A stretch of DNA of 11,197 bases from Intestinimonas aquisgranensis (GTDB taxonomy: Bacteria > Bacillota > Clostridia > Oscillospirales > Oscillospiraceae). The translations under genes and the position numbers were made by a program. The notes below the pieces were generated by a model. The model saw nothing but the letters and a program-made list of their open reading frames with translations, was not told where the DNA came from and made no database searches. The stretch lies in the NCBI GenBank assembly GCA_020687605.1, contig JAJEQY010000105.1:1-11197 (forward strand). Reading direction: 5' to 3'. Below, in pieces: positions 1 to 5,650 of the stretch; position 1 is the stretch's first letter; every line of letters starts with the position of its first letter.

Positions 1-34
1 GGAGCAAGCGATACAACGCTTGCTCCGACTTTTT
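1..34 (+). terminator. Intrinsic terminator of a gene off the left edge
   Basis: A perfect 10-base inverted repeat (GGAGCAAGCG at 1-10, CGCTTGCTCC at 17-26) encloses a 6-base loop and is followed three bases later by five Ts at 30-34. This is the form of a rho-independent terminator for a plus-strand gene that ends before the window. The stem may extend left of base 1, which cannot be seen. Confidence 0.7.
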
Positions 35-54
35 CATCATTTGCAGGGATCGGC

Positions 55-91
55 AAAAGGCTCCAGAAGCAAGTGCTTCTGGAGCCTTTTT
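55..91. terminator. Bidirectional intrinsic terminator
   Basis: A perfect 12-base stem (GGCTCCAGAAGC at 59-70, GCTTCTGGAGCC at 75-86) has a 4-base loop, five Ts at 87-91 on the plus strand and four As at 55-58, which are Ts on the minus strand. It lies 10 bases beyond the stop of the minus-strand small gene, so it should end that transcript, and it can also stop leftover plus-strand readthrough. Confidence 0.8.
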
Positions 92-96
92 CGGTA

Positions 97-258
97 CTAT
101 TTCTCCTCAGCCTCCGGGGTACTGGGGAGAGCACTCAGATTATCCTCCGATGCGTTTACATACATGTCCTCACATGTCTGCTGAGCCGCGATCAAAAGGT
201 TGATGGCCTGCTCAGTGGCCCGGAACAAGGTCAGGTACATCTCCTTATAGTCAGGCAT
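97..258 (-). CDS. Small orphan protein, 53 residues, divergent from an Xre regulator
   Basis: The frame begins MPDYKEMYLTLFRATEQAIN and ends PEAEEK. The ATG at 258-256 follows a strong ribosome site, AGAGGTGAT, with a short spacer. A near-consensus promoter lies upstream (278-306) and a terminator directly downstream, so this is a complete single-gene unit even though it is only 53 codons. Residues 3-34 look like an amphipathic helix (YKEMYLTLFRATEQAINLLIAAQ region) and the tail is acidic and probably disordered. There is no signal peptide, membrane segment or metal motif; the only cysteine is residue 29. I do not know the function. My recollection is that similar short proteins of the form DYKxMYLxLFRAxExAI recur in Clostridia, often near small HTH genes, but I cannot verify that here. 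It could be a partner or anti-repressor of the neighbouring regulator, or a mobile-element cargo protein; both are guesses. Confidence 0.7.
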   Translation of the reverse strand: MPDYKEMYLTLFRATEQAINLLIAAQQTCEDMYVNASEDNLSALPSTPEAEEK

Positions 259-277
259 CCAATCACCTCTTTAGCAT

Positions 278-306
278 ATCTTAGAACAATATGTTCAAAA
301 TGTCAA
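278..306 (-). promoter_or_regulatory. Sigma-A type promoter of the 53-residue gene
   Basis: On the minus strand, TTGACA (306-301) and TAAGAT (283-278) are separated by exactly 17 bases. The start of transcription would fall near 271, about a dozen bases before the ATG at 258. The whole of operator 1 lies inside the spacer. Confidence 0.75.
284..296. promoter_or_regulatory. Operator 1 (GAAC-N5-GTTC dyad)
   Basis: GAACAATATGTTC is a dyad with four-base arms around a 5-base centre. It shares nearly all positions with the second site 25 bases away (centre to centre). It occupies the spacer of the leftward promoter, so a bound protein would block RNA polymerase there. The likely binder is the divergent Xre-type regulator; this is inference from position and symmetry. 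Confidence 0.6.
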
Positions 307-332
307 TAGAACGATTTGTTCTAACCTATACT
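303..332 (+). promoter_or_regulatory. Probable promoter of the Xre regulator gene
   Basis: TATACT at 327-332 is a good -10 box, but no convincing -35 is seen at the right distance (TCAATA at 303-308 with an 18-base spacer is the best). Transcription would start near 339, only about ten bases before the chosen ATG, giving a very short leader. Confidence 0.4.
309..321. promoter_or_regulatory. Operator 2 (GAAC-N5-GTTC dyad)
   Basis: GAACGATTTGTTC repeats the form of operator 1, extended by one more pair (A..T on the flanks). It lies just upstream of the leftward -35 box and in the spacer of the probable rightward promoter (-10 at 327-332), so it could control the regulator's own gene. Confidence 0.6.
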
Positions 333-348
333 GGCCGTGGTGATCAAA

Positions 349-567
349 ATGGAACAATATCGAAGAATTCGTGACTTGAGAGAAGACAGTGATCTTACTC
401 AGTCCGAGGTGGGCGATGCAATCAATGTGCCGCAGAGGACGTATGCCTACTATGAAAGTGGGCAACGGATGGTTCCGCCTCATGTTCTCTGCGCTCTTGC
501 TGATTTTTATCATGTCAGCGTAGACTATATTTTAGGGCGGACAGATAAAAAAGAAGTGAACCGATAA
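349..567 (+). CDS. Xre/Cro-family helix-turn-helix transcriptional regulator, 72 residues
   Basis: A single-domain DNA-binding protein. The HTH spans about residues 16-38: TQSEVGDAINV forms the first helix and turn, and PQRTYAYYESG the recognition helix. The C-terminal VSVDYILGRTD is typical of small clostridial Xre regulators. There is no sensor, peptidase or dimerisation extension, so its signal is unknown. The ATG at 349 is preferred because GGTGA (339-343) lies five bases upstream. In-frame GTG codons at 337 and 340 would overlap that site and add only four residues. It is transcribed away from the 53-residue gene across a shared control region with two matching dyads, the usual arrangement for a repressor controlling itself and its divergent neighbour. 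The first nine bases after the ATG (GAACAATAT) repeat one half of operator 1. A terminator follows immediately. Confidence 0.88.
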   Translation: MEQYRRIRDLREDSDLTQSEVGDAINVPQRTYAYYESGQRMVPPHVLCALADFYHVSVDYILGRTDKKEVNR

Positions 568-575
568 ATATTATG

Positions 576-609
576 GCGGCGTGGAGTCTGACTCCACGCC
601 GCTGTTTTT
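576..609 (+). terminator. Intrinsic terminator of the Xre regulator gene
   Basis: A perfect 12-base stem (GCGGCGTGGAGT at 576-587, ACTCCACGCCGC at 591-602) with a CTG loop is followed by TG and five Ts (605-609). There is no A run upstream, so it works in the plus direction only. It insulates hcp from the regulator gene. Confidence 0.85.
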
Positions 610-640
610 GTCCTCTTTGGTCGGGAAAAAACTTGCGTTT

Positions 641-656
641 TGTTGGAATTACAACA
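641..656. promoter_or_regulatory. Dyad upstream of hcp, candidate activator site
   Basis: TGTTGGAATTACAACA is a 16-base dyad with one mismatched pair. Its centre (648.5) lies exactly 41.5 bases before the transcription start predicted from the TATACT box at 678-683, the classic position for a Crp/Fnr-family activator that replaces a poor -35 box. In several anaerobes hcp is known to be controlled by HcpR, a Crp/Fnr-family protein. The sequence here is not one I can match with certainty to a known HcpR or Rex consensus, so the owner is inference. Confidence 0.45.
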
Positions 657-677
657 TACATAGCTGCGGGTAGATTG

Positions 678-683
678 TATACT
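678..683 (+). promoter_or_regulatory. hcp: -10 box of the probable hcp promoter
   Basis: TATACT matches the -10 consensus at five of six positions. The hexamer 17 bases upstream (CATACA, 655-660) is a poor -35, which suits a promoter needing an activator. An alternative pair, TTGCGT (633-638) with TACATA (657-662), would place the dyad inside the spacer as a repressor site instead. Confidence 0.45.
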
Positions 684-751
684 GAGCAGGTAGGATATAC
701 ACCGCGCTGGGGAGAGCCCCGGCCGCAGCTATAACCAGGAGGACAGCACAA

Positions 752-2392
752 ATGGAACACAATATGTTTTGCTATCAGTGTCAGGAGACCACCGGCTGCA
801 CCGGCTGCACCAGAGTGGGTGTGTGCGGCAAGACGCCCGACGTGGCGGCCATGCAGGATTTGCTGGTCTATGTGACCAAGGGGCTCTCCGCTGTGACTAC
901 TGCCCTGCGTGCCCAGGGCGAGGAGATTTCAGCGGAGGTGAACCACCTCATCACCCTGAACCTCTTCACCACCATCACCAACGCCAACTTTGACAAGGAG
1001 GCCATCGAGGCGCGGATCACCGCCACCCTGGAGGTGAAGCGGGAGCTGCTGCCCAAGGTGCGGGAGCAGGAGCGCCTGCCCCAGGCCGCCCTCTGGGACG
1101 AGGCCGACGGCTGGGCGGAGAAGGCCGCTCAGGTGGGAGTCCTCTCCACCGAGAACGAGGACATCCGCTCCCTCCGTGAGCTCATCACCTACGGCCTGAA
1201 GGGTCTGTCCGCCTACTCCAAGCACGCCAACGCCCTGCTGCGGGACGACGGCGAGGTGGACGCCTTCCTCCAGCGGGCCCTGGCCGCCACCCTGGACGAC
1301 AGCCTTACCGCCGACGACCTGGTGGCCCTCACACTGGAGACGGGCAGCTATGGCGTGAAGGGCATGGCGCTGCTGGACAGCGCCAACACCCAGACCTACG
1401 GAGACCCCAGGATCACGAAGGTGAACATCGGCGTGAGGAAGAACCCCGGCATCCTGGTGTCCGGCCACGACCTCCGGGACCTGGAGATGCTGCTGGAGCA
1501 GACCCAGGGCACCGGTGTGGACGTCTATACCCACTCCGAGATGCTCCCCGCCCACTACTACCCCGCCTTCCAGAAGTATCCCAACTTTGTGGGCAACTAC
1601 GGCAATGCCTGGTGGAAGCAGAAGGAGGAGTTTGAGGCTTTCCACGGGCCCATCCTTATGACCACCAACTGTATCGTGCCTCCCAAGGACAGCTATCGTT
1701 ACCGTCTCTACACCACCGGCGCCGCGGGCTATCCCGGCTGCCAGCATATCCCCGGCGGAATCGGCGAGGAGAAGGACTTCTCCGTCATCATCGAGCAGGC
1801 CAAGCGCTGCGCGCCGCCCCAGGAGCTGGAGCGGGGCGAGATCGTGGGCGGCTTCGCCCACGCCCAGGTGCTGGCTCTGGCTGACCAGATCGTGGACGCG
1901 GTGAAGAGCGGCGCCATCAGAAAGTTTGTGGTCATGGCCGGCTGCGACGGACGAGCCAGGAGCCGGGATTACTACACCGAGTTTGCCAAGGCTCTGCCCA
2001 AGGACGCCGTGATCCTCACCGCCGGCTGCGCCAAGTACAAGTACAACAAGCTGCCGCTGGGCGACATCGGCGGCATCCCCCGGGTGCTGGACGCCGGCCA
2101 GTGCAACGACTCCTACTCCCTGGCCGTCATCGCCCTGAAGCTCAAGGAGGTCTTTGGGCTGGAGGACATCAACGACCTGCCCATCATCTACAACATCGCC
2201 TGGTATGAGCAGAAGGCGGTCATCGTGCTGCTGGCCTTGCTGTACCTGGGCGTGAAAAACATCCACCTGGGCCCCACCCTCCCCGCCTTCCTGAGCCCCA
2301 ACGTGGCCAAGGTGCTGGTGGAGAACTTCGGCATTGCCGGCATCGGCACCGTGGAGGACGACCTGAAGCTGTTCTTTGGTGAGGGCGTCTGA
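752..2392 (+). CDS. hcp: Hydroxylamine / nitric oxide reductase (hybrid cluster protein), class I
   Basis: Hcp is a cytoplasmic iron-sulfur enzyme that reduces hydroxylamine to ammonia in vitro and, in E. coli, NO to N2O; it protects anaerobes from nitrosative stress. At 546 residues it is full length. The N-terminal motif C7-X2-C10-X8-C19-X5-C25 is the class I pattern that binds a [4Fe-4S] cluster. All expected ligands of the hybrid Fe-S-O cluster are present by alignment with the Desulfovibrio enzyme: H239, E263, C307, the persulfide cysteine C398 (in AGCDGR), C426, C451, E486 and K488 (in YEQKAV). The start at 752 follows AGGAGG (737-742) by nine bases; the MFCYQC that begins most homologues is only four codons in, too far from that site. 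There is no adjacent hcr reductase gene, as is usual in strict anaerobes, so electrons probably come from ferredoxin or rubredoxin-like donors. It is transcribed alone between two terminators. Confidence 0.97.
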   Translation: MEHNMFCYQCQETTGCTGCTRVGVCGKTPDVAAMQDLLVYVTKGLSAVTTALRAQGEEISAEVNHLITLNLFTTITNANFDKEAIEARITATLEVKRELLPKVREQERLPQAALWDEADGWAEKAAQVGVLSTENEDIRSLRELITYGLKGLSAYSKHANALLRDDGEVDAFLQRALAATLDDSLTADDLVALTLETGSYGVKGMALLDSANTQTYGDPRITKVNIGVRKNPGILVSGHDLRDLEMLLEQTQGTGVDVYTHSEMLPAHYYPAFQKYPNFVGNYGNAWWKQKEEFEAFHGPILMTTNCIVPPKDSYRYRLYTTGAAGYPGCQHIPGGIGEEKDFSVIIEQAKRCAPPQELERGEIVGGFAHAQVLALADQIVDAVKSGAIRKFVVMAGCDGRARSRDYYTEFAKALPKDAVILTAGCAKYKYNKLPLGDIGGIPRVLDAGQCNDSYSLAVIALKLKEVFGLEDINDLPIIYNIAWYEQKAVIVLLALLYLGVKNIHLGPTLPAFLSPNVAKVLVENFGIAGIGTVEDDLKLFFGEGV

Positions 2393-2422
2393 GCCGCCGT
2401 ACTGAGTTCCATTTCCAGACAG

Positions 2423-2452
2423 AAAAAGACCGCCTTTAGGCGGTCTTTTTTT
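2423..2452. terminator. Bidirectional terminator between hcp and the two-component operon
   Basis: GACCGCC (2428-2434), loop TTTA, GGCGGTC (2439-2445) is flanked by five As on the left and seven Ts on the right, so both strands have a T tail. It serves hcp from the left and the response regulator, whose stop is three bases away at 2456, from the right. Confidence 0.9.
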
Positions 2453-2455
2453 ATA

Positions 2456-3127
2456 TCAGTGCTGGGGACGGTAGAGGCGGCAGGGCCGGCCGCCGGTGTC
2501 GTAATTGACGGTGCTGGCGGCCTCGCCCCGCTCCACCAGATAGTTGACGTAGCGGCGCACCGTGACCACCGACAGACTGGTCTGCCGGGCAATGGCCTCA
2601 CTGGGCAGACCCTGGGGCGGCGCGTCCCGAAGGCACTGGCGGATCAGCTCCAGGGTGCTCTCCTGAAGGCCCTTGGGGGCGCTGTGGGCAGCCGGACCGG
2701 CGGGGGAGAAGAGCTTATCCAGGGCGCCCTGGGTGACCTCGCCCCCCGCCACGGCCTCCCGGTGGCGGCAGAAGGTGTCCAAAGCCTGCTGGAAGCGCTC
2801 AAAGGTGAAGGGCTTGACCAGGTAGTCCACCACCCCCAGCTTCAGCAGCTGGTCCACTGTGGCTGTGTCATTGGCGGCGGTGACCATGATGGCGTCCACC
2901 GGAATGTCCCGGCGGCGCAGGGCCTGGAGAAGCTCCAGACCCGTGAAGATGGGCATGTAGACGTCCAGCACCACCAGGTCGGCGGGGTTCTGAGCCAGCC
3001 AGTCCAGGGCGGCCTGACCGTCCTGGAAGGTTTGGACCACCCGGAACCGGGTATCCTTTTCGGTGAAGGTGCGGTCCAGGAGGGACACCATGGGATCGTC
3101 CTCCACGATCACGACACGATATATCAT
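2456..3127 (-). CDS. CitB/DcuR-family response regulator
   Basis: A 223-residue transcription factor and partner of the sensor kinase encoded just upstream. The receiver domain covers residues 1-122, with acidic D10 and D11, the phosphorylation site D55 (in VVLDVYMP), T83 and K105 (in YLVKPF) all present. The C-terminal part (about 150-223) is the helix-turn-helix seen in CitB/DcuR-type regulators: SEAIARQTSLSVVTVRRYV followed by a wing region ending in GGRPCRLYR. The ATG at 3127 follows AAGGAGTG, which overlaps the kinase stop codon; only four bases separate the two genes, so translation is likely coupled. Family members usually control uptake or use of citrate, malate or C4-dicarboxylates. 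No such gene lies in the window, so the target here is unknown. The terminator follows the stop directly. Confidence 0.93.
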   Translation of the reverse strand: MIYRVVIVEDDPMVSLLDRTFTEKDTRFRVVQTFQDGQAALDWLAQNPADLVVLDVYMPIFTGLELLQALRRRDIPVDAIMVTAANDTATVDQLLKLGVVDYLVKPFTFERFQQALDTFCRHREAVAGGEVTQGALDKLFSPAGPAAHSAPKGLQESTLELIRQCLRDAPPQGLPSEAIARQTSLSVVTVRRYVNYLVERGEAASTVNYDTGGRPCRLYRPQH

Positions 3128-3131
3128 CTGT

Positions 3132-4748
3132 TCACTCCTTGTTCTCCGGCGGGTCTTCCTGGCAGAAGCTGAGGAAGAACGACGTGCCCACGCCGCTCTC
3201 CGATTCCACCCGGATCTCCCCGTGATAGGCCTCCACCACCTCCTGGACCAGGGACAGACCGGTGCCCCGGCCCTTGCCCTTGGAGGTGGCGCCCCGCTGG
3301 AACATGGTGCTGCGCAGGGCCGGAGAGACGCCGGGACCGGTGTCCTCCACGCACAGCAGAAGGCTCTCGTCGCTCTCACGGATGCTCACCGAGATCTCCT
3401 TGGTGCTGCTCCTGGACTGGTTGAGGACCTCGATGGCGTTTTCGATGAGGTTGCCCAGAATGGTCACGTAGGCGTCCGGCGGCAGCCAGGGGCTGTCCTC
3501 GCTGAGGGCGCTCTCCCGGTCCAGCACCAGGCGGATGCCCAGCTCGTTGGCCCGGCTGGTCTTGCCCACCAGCAGGGCCGCCACCGAGGGCTGTCGAATC
3601 TGACTCATAATGCGTCCCACCGCCTCCCTGTGGGTCTGGGAGGTGTCCATGATGTACTGCTGGGCCTTTTCCGGCTCACCGATCTGCAAAAGCCCCAAGA
3701 TCACATGGAGCTTGTTGAGAAACTCATGGGTGTAGGCCCGCATGGCCTCCACCATATGGCGTACGCCGGTGAGGTCATCGGCCATGCGGGTGAGCTCGGT
3801 CCGGTTCCGGAAGATGCTTACCGCCCCGGCCAGTCTGCCGTTTTCATAGAGGGGCAGGCGGTCGGCCAGCACCCGGATCTCCTTGAGGGAGCTCATACTC
3901 ACGTTGTATTCCGGCTGGCCGGTCCGCAGGATGCGGTCCAGGGTGGAGCGGGGATAGACCTCGTGGAGGCGACGGCCCAGGGTGGCCGTGCGGTCCAGGG
4001 AGAGCATCTCCGCCGCCGAATCGTTGAGGAAGATGACCGTCTGGTCGCTGTCGATGGCCAGGATGCCCTCCTCCAGGGCGTCCAGGATGTCCTCGCGCTG
4101 GAGGAACTGGCGGGCAAAGGCGTCGGGCTCGTAGCCCAGCAGGGACTCTTTGATGCGGCGGGAGAGGCGCTGGGCCAGCAGAGAGCCCAGGACGGTCGCC
4201 ACAATGCCCACAGCGATGAGACGCAGCGCGGTGCGCAGAGCCACCGCCGCCATGCTGCGGAAGTAGACCCCCACAATAACAAAGCCGATCACGCTGCCCG
4301 CCTCGTCCCGGACGGGGGCGTAGGCCGAGTGGTCGGAGCCCATGGGCCCGGTCTCGTTGGAGGTGTAGGGGGAAGCCCCAGCCAGGGCTTCCGCCTGCGC
4401 CGTGCCGGAGTAGGGGGTACCGATGAGGGACCGGTCAGGCACATAGAAGAGGGTGGAGCTGGTGTCGCCCACCAGGATCAGATCGATGTCCGAGGTGTGG
4501 AGAATGGTGTCATCCAGGTAATCGGCCAGCTCGTCAATGGACAGCTCTCCCTGAAGGGCCTCCTGGAGCATGGGTACCTGGGAGAGAATGGAGGCCGAGT
4601 TGAGGAGGTTGTTGTCCAGAGCGGCCTGCTCACTGCGCAGGGAGAAGTAGAGCGTGCCCACCAGGGAGAGGGCGATGGACACCACCACAATCACAAAGCT
4701 CAGATGGATCAGTTGGGCGCGGATGGACGGCTTTGCCTGTGTGTGCAT
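3132..4748 (-). CDS. CitA/DcuS-family membrane sensor histidine kinase
   Basis: A 538-residue inner-membrane kinase. Order of parts: TM1 about 13-36, extracytoplasmic PAS-like (sCACHE) sensor 37-165, TM2 about 168-192, cytoplasmic PAS about 215-320, dimerisation helix with phosphoacceptor H341 (THEFLNKLHVI, the CitA/DcuS form), and ATPase domain with N433/N437 (GNLIENAIE), DTGPGV at 469-474 and GRGTGL at 493-498. All catalytic motifs look intact. The ATG at 4748 has AAGGAGG eight bases upstream; the open frame runs further upstream but crosses the promoter. Odd point: aligned without gaps to E. coli DcuS around D-x4-RYSHP, the carboxylate-binding R107 and H110 become L100 and V103, and R147 becomes S141, while the surrounding IG, P and PV-DE framework is kept. 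The ligand is therefore probably not a dicarboxylate or citrate bound in the usual way. It is co-transcribed with the response regulator. Confidence 0.94.
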   Translation of the reverse strand: MHTQAKPSIRAQLIHLSFVIVVVSIALSLVGTLYFSLRSEQAALDNNLLNSASILSQVPMLQEALQGELSIDELADYLDDTILHTSDIDLILVGDTSSTLFYVPDRSLIGTPYSGTAQAEALAGASPYTSNETGPMGSDHSAYAPVRDEAGSVIGFVIVGVYFRSMAAVALRTALRLIAVGIVATVLGSLLAQRLSRRIKESLLGYEPDAFARQFLQREDILDALEEGILAIDSDQTVIFLNDSAAEMLSLDRTATLGRRLHEVYPRSTLDRILRTGQPEYNVSMSSLKEIRVLADRLPLYENGRLAGAVSIFRNRTELTRMADDLTGVRHMVEAMRAYTHEFLNKLHVILGLLQIGEPEKAQQYIMDTSQTHREAVGRIMSQIRQPSVAALLVGKTSRANELGIRLVLDRESALSEDSPWLPPDAYVTILGNLIENAIEVLNQSRSSTKEISVSIRESDESLLLCVEDTGPGVSPALRSTMFQRGATSKGKGRGTGLSLVQEVVEAYHGEIRVESESGVGTSFFLSFCQEDPPENKE

Positions 4749-4770
4749 GGGTTCCGCCTCCTTTTTCACC

Positions 4771-4799
4771 AGTATAGGAAAAATCCGCGGCCCTGTCAA
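4771..4799 (-). promoter_or_regulatory. Strong sigma-A type promoter of the kinase/regulator operon
   Basis: On the minus strand, TTGACA (4799-4794) and TATACT (4776-4771) are separated by exactly 17 bases, a near-perfect vegetative promoter. The start would fall near 4764, so the leader is about 16 bases and begins with the ribosome site AAGGAGG (4763-4757). Confidence 0.8.
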
Positions 4800-4854
4800 A
4801 CCGGGTGGTCCGGAGGGGAGCCATGTTTTCGATACTTTTTTTACTTTCGAAAGG

Positions 4855-4884
4855 GTTACAAAAAAACCGGCGATGGAGTATGAT
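4855..4884 (+). promoter_or_regulatory. Candidate promoter of the atp operon
   Basis: GTTACA (4855-4860) and TATGAT (4879-4884) with an 18-base spacer are the best promoter-like pair before atpB, matching consensus at four and five of six positions. Transcription would start near 4891, leaving about 20 bases before the TTG start. A CTTTCGAAAG palindrome (4844-4853) sits directly upstream; its role is unknown. Confidence 0.45.
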
Positions 4885-4911
4885 GGCCCACGCGAAAACG
4901 AGGTGATGTGT

Positions 4912-5607
4912 TTGGATGCATTTAAGGAAGCCCTGGTGAAGGAGCTGGGGACACGCACTGTGTTCACCATTCCGCTGCTGGGAGGAATTCCGGTGGCGGA
5001 GTCGGTGGTGGTGTCATGGATCATCATGGCGGCGCTGATGATCGCCACGCTGCTCCTGACCCGGCGGCTCAGCGTGCGAAGTCCCGGCAAGGTGCAGGTG
5101 GCGCTGGAAAGCGCCGTGGAGTTCCTCAACGGCTTTGTCAAAACCAACATCGGCAGGCACTGGCGGCCCTTCGCCCCCTATCTGGGGACGGTGGCACTGT
5201 ACATTGCCCTGTCCAATCTCATCGGCATCTTCGGCCTGACGCCCCCCACAAAGGACATCAACGTGACCGCAGCCCTGGCCCTCATGAGCATGGTGCTCAT
5301 CTACGGTGCCCAGTTCCGGTACAACGGTCTGCTGGGAGGACTCAAAAAGTTCGCCGAGCCCATGCCACTGCTGCTGCCCATCAACCTGATGGAGGTCGCC
5401 ATCCGGCCCCTGGCCCTGTGTATGCGGCTCTTCGGCAACATCCTGGGCGCCTTTATCATCATGGAGATGCTCAAATTCGTGGTGCCGGTGATCCTGCCCG
5501 CCATTTTCAGCATCTACTTCGATCTCTTTGACGGAGTGATCCAGACCGTCGTCTTTGTATTCCTCACCACCCTGTTCACCGGCGAGGGTATCAAAGAGGA
5601 AGAATAA
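4912..5607 (+). CDS. atpB: F-type ATP synthase, F0 subunit a
   Basis: Subunit a forms the two ion half-channels beside the c ring in the cell membrane. The 231-residue product has the expected helices, with a hydrophobic segment at about 31-50 and four to five more after residue 90. The essential arginine is R172 in MRLFGN, preceded by the conserved NLMEVAIRPLAL. Start choice: GAGGTGAT (4900-4907) matches the 16S tail at eight positions and is ideally spaced for TTG at 4912 (eight bases after GAGG), but lies almost on top of the in-frame ATG at 4906. I therefore chose TTG; the ATG would add only two residues. The frame stays open far upstream, but that part overlaps the opposing kinase gene and is not conserved-looking. 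It is the first gene of the operon; atpI is absent. Confidence 0.93.
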   Translation: MDAFKEALVKELGTRTVFTIPLLGGIPVAESVVVSWIIMAALMIATLLLTRRLSVRSPGKVQVALESAVEFLNGFVKTNIGRHWRPFAPYLGTVALYIALSNLIGIFGLTPPTKDINVTAALALMSMVLIYGAQFRYNGLLGGLKKFAEPMPLLLPINLMEVAIRPLALCMRLFGNILGAFIIMEMLKFVVPVILPAIFSIYFDLFDGVIQTVVFVFLTTLFTGEGIKEEE

Positions 5608-5650
5608 GACTGAAAATCAGACAAATTTCAATTCATAGGAGGAAATCATC

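Noticed and set aside
284..321. LexA (SOS) boxes, because of the GAAC...GTTC arms
   Set aside because: Gram-positive LexA sites have four bases between GAAC and GTTC; both sites here have five, and the neighbours are a small Xre regulator and an orphan protein rather than repair genes.
641..656. Rex (NADH-responsive repressor) site
   Set aside because: The outer TTGTT resembles Rex sites, but the inner positions do not give the TTAACAA half on the other side; the -41.5 location also fits an activator better. Not fully excluded.
515..760. Minus-strand frame across the terminator and hcp promoter region (81 codons)
   Set aside because: It crosses a strong plus-strand terminator and the hcp control region, lacks a convincing ribosome site and has no recognisable features.
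929..2266. Long open frame on the minus strand opposite hcp (445 codons)
   Set aside because: It has no stop codons only because GC-rich codon use on the other strand avoids them. The product is a low-complexity G/V/L/H-rich string with no motif, while the plus strand encodes intact Hcp.
3063..4883. Long plus-strand frame (606 codons) across the two-component genes
   Set aside because: It is opposite the intact kinase and regulator, has a composition rich in H, Q, G and V, and matches no family; it is a shadow of the real genes.
4654..4911. N-terminal extension of atpB into the kinase gene
   Set aside because: The frame is open, but the added residues are not subunit-a-like, overlap an opposing gene and its promoter, and have no ribosome site comparable with the one before 4912.
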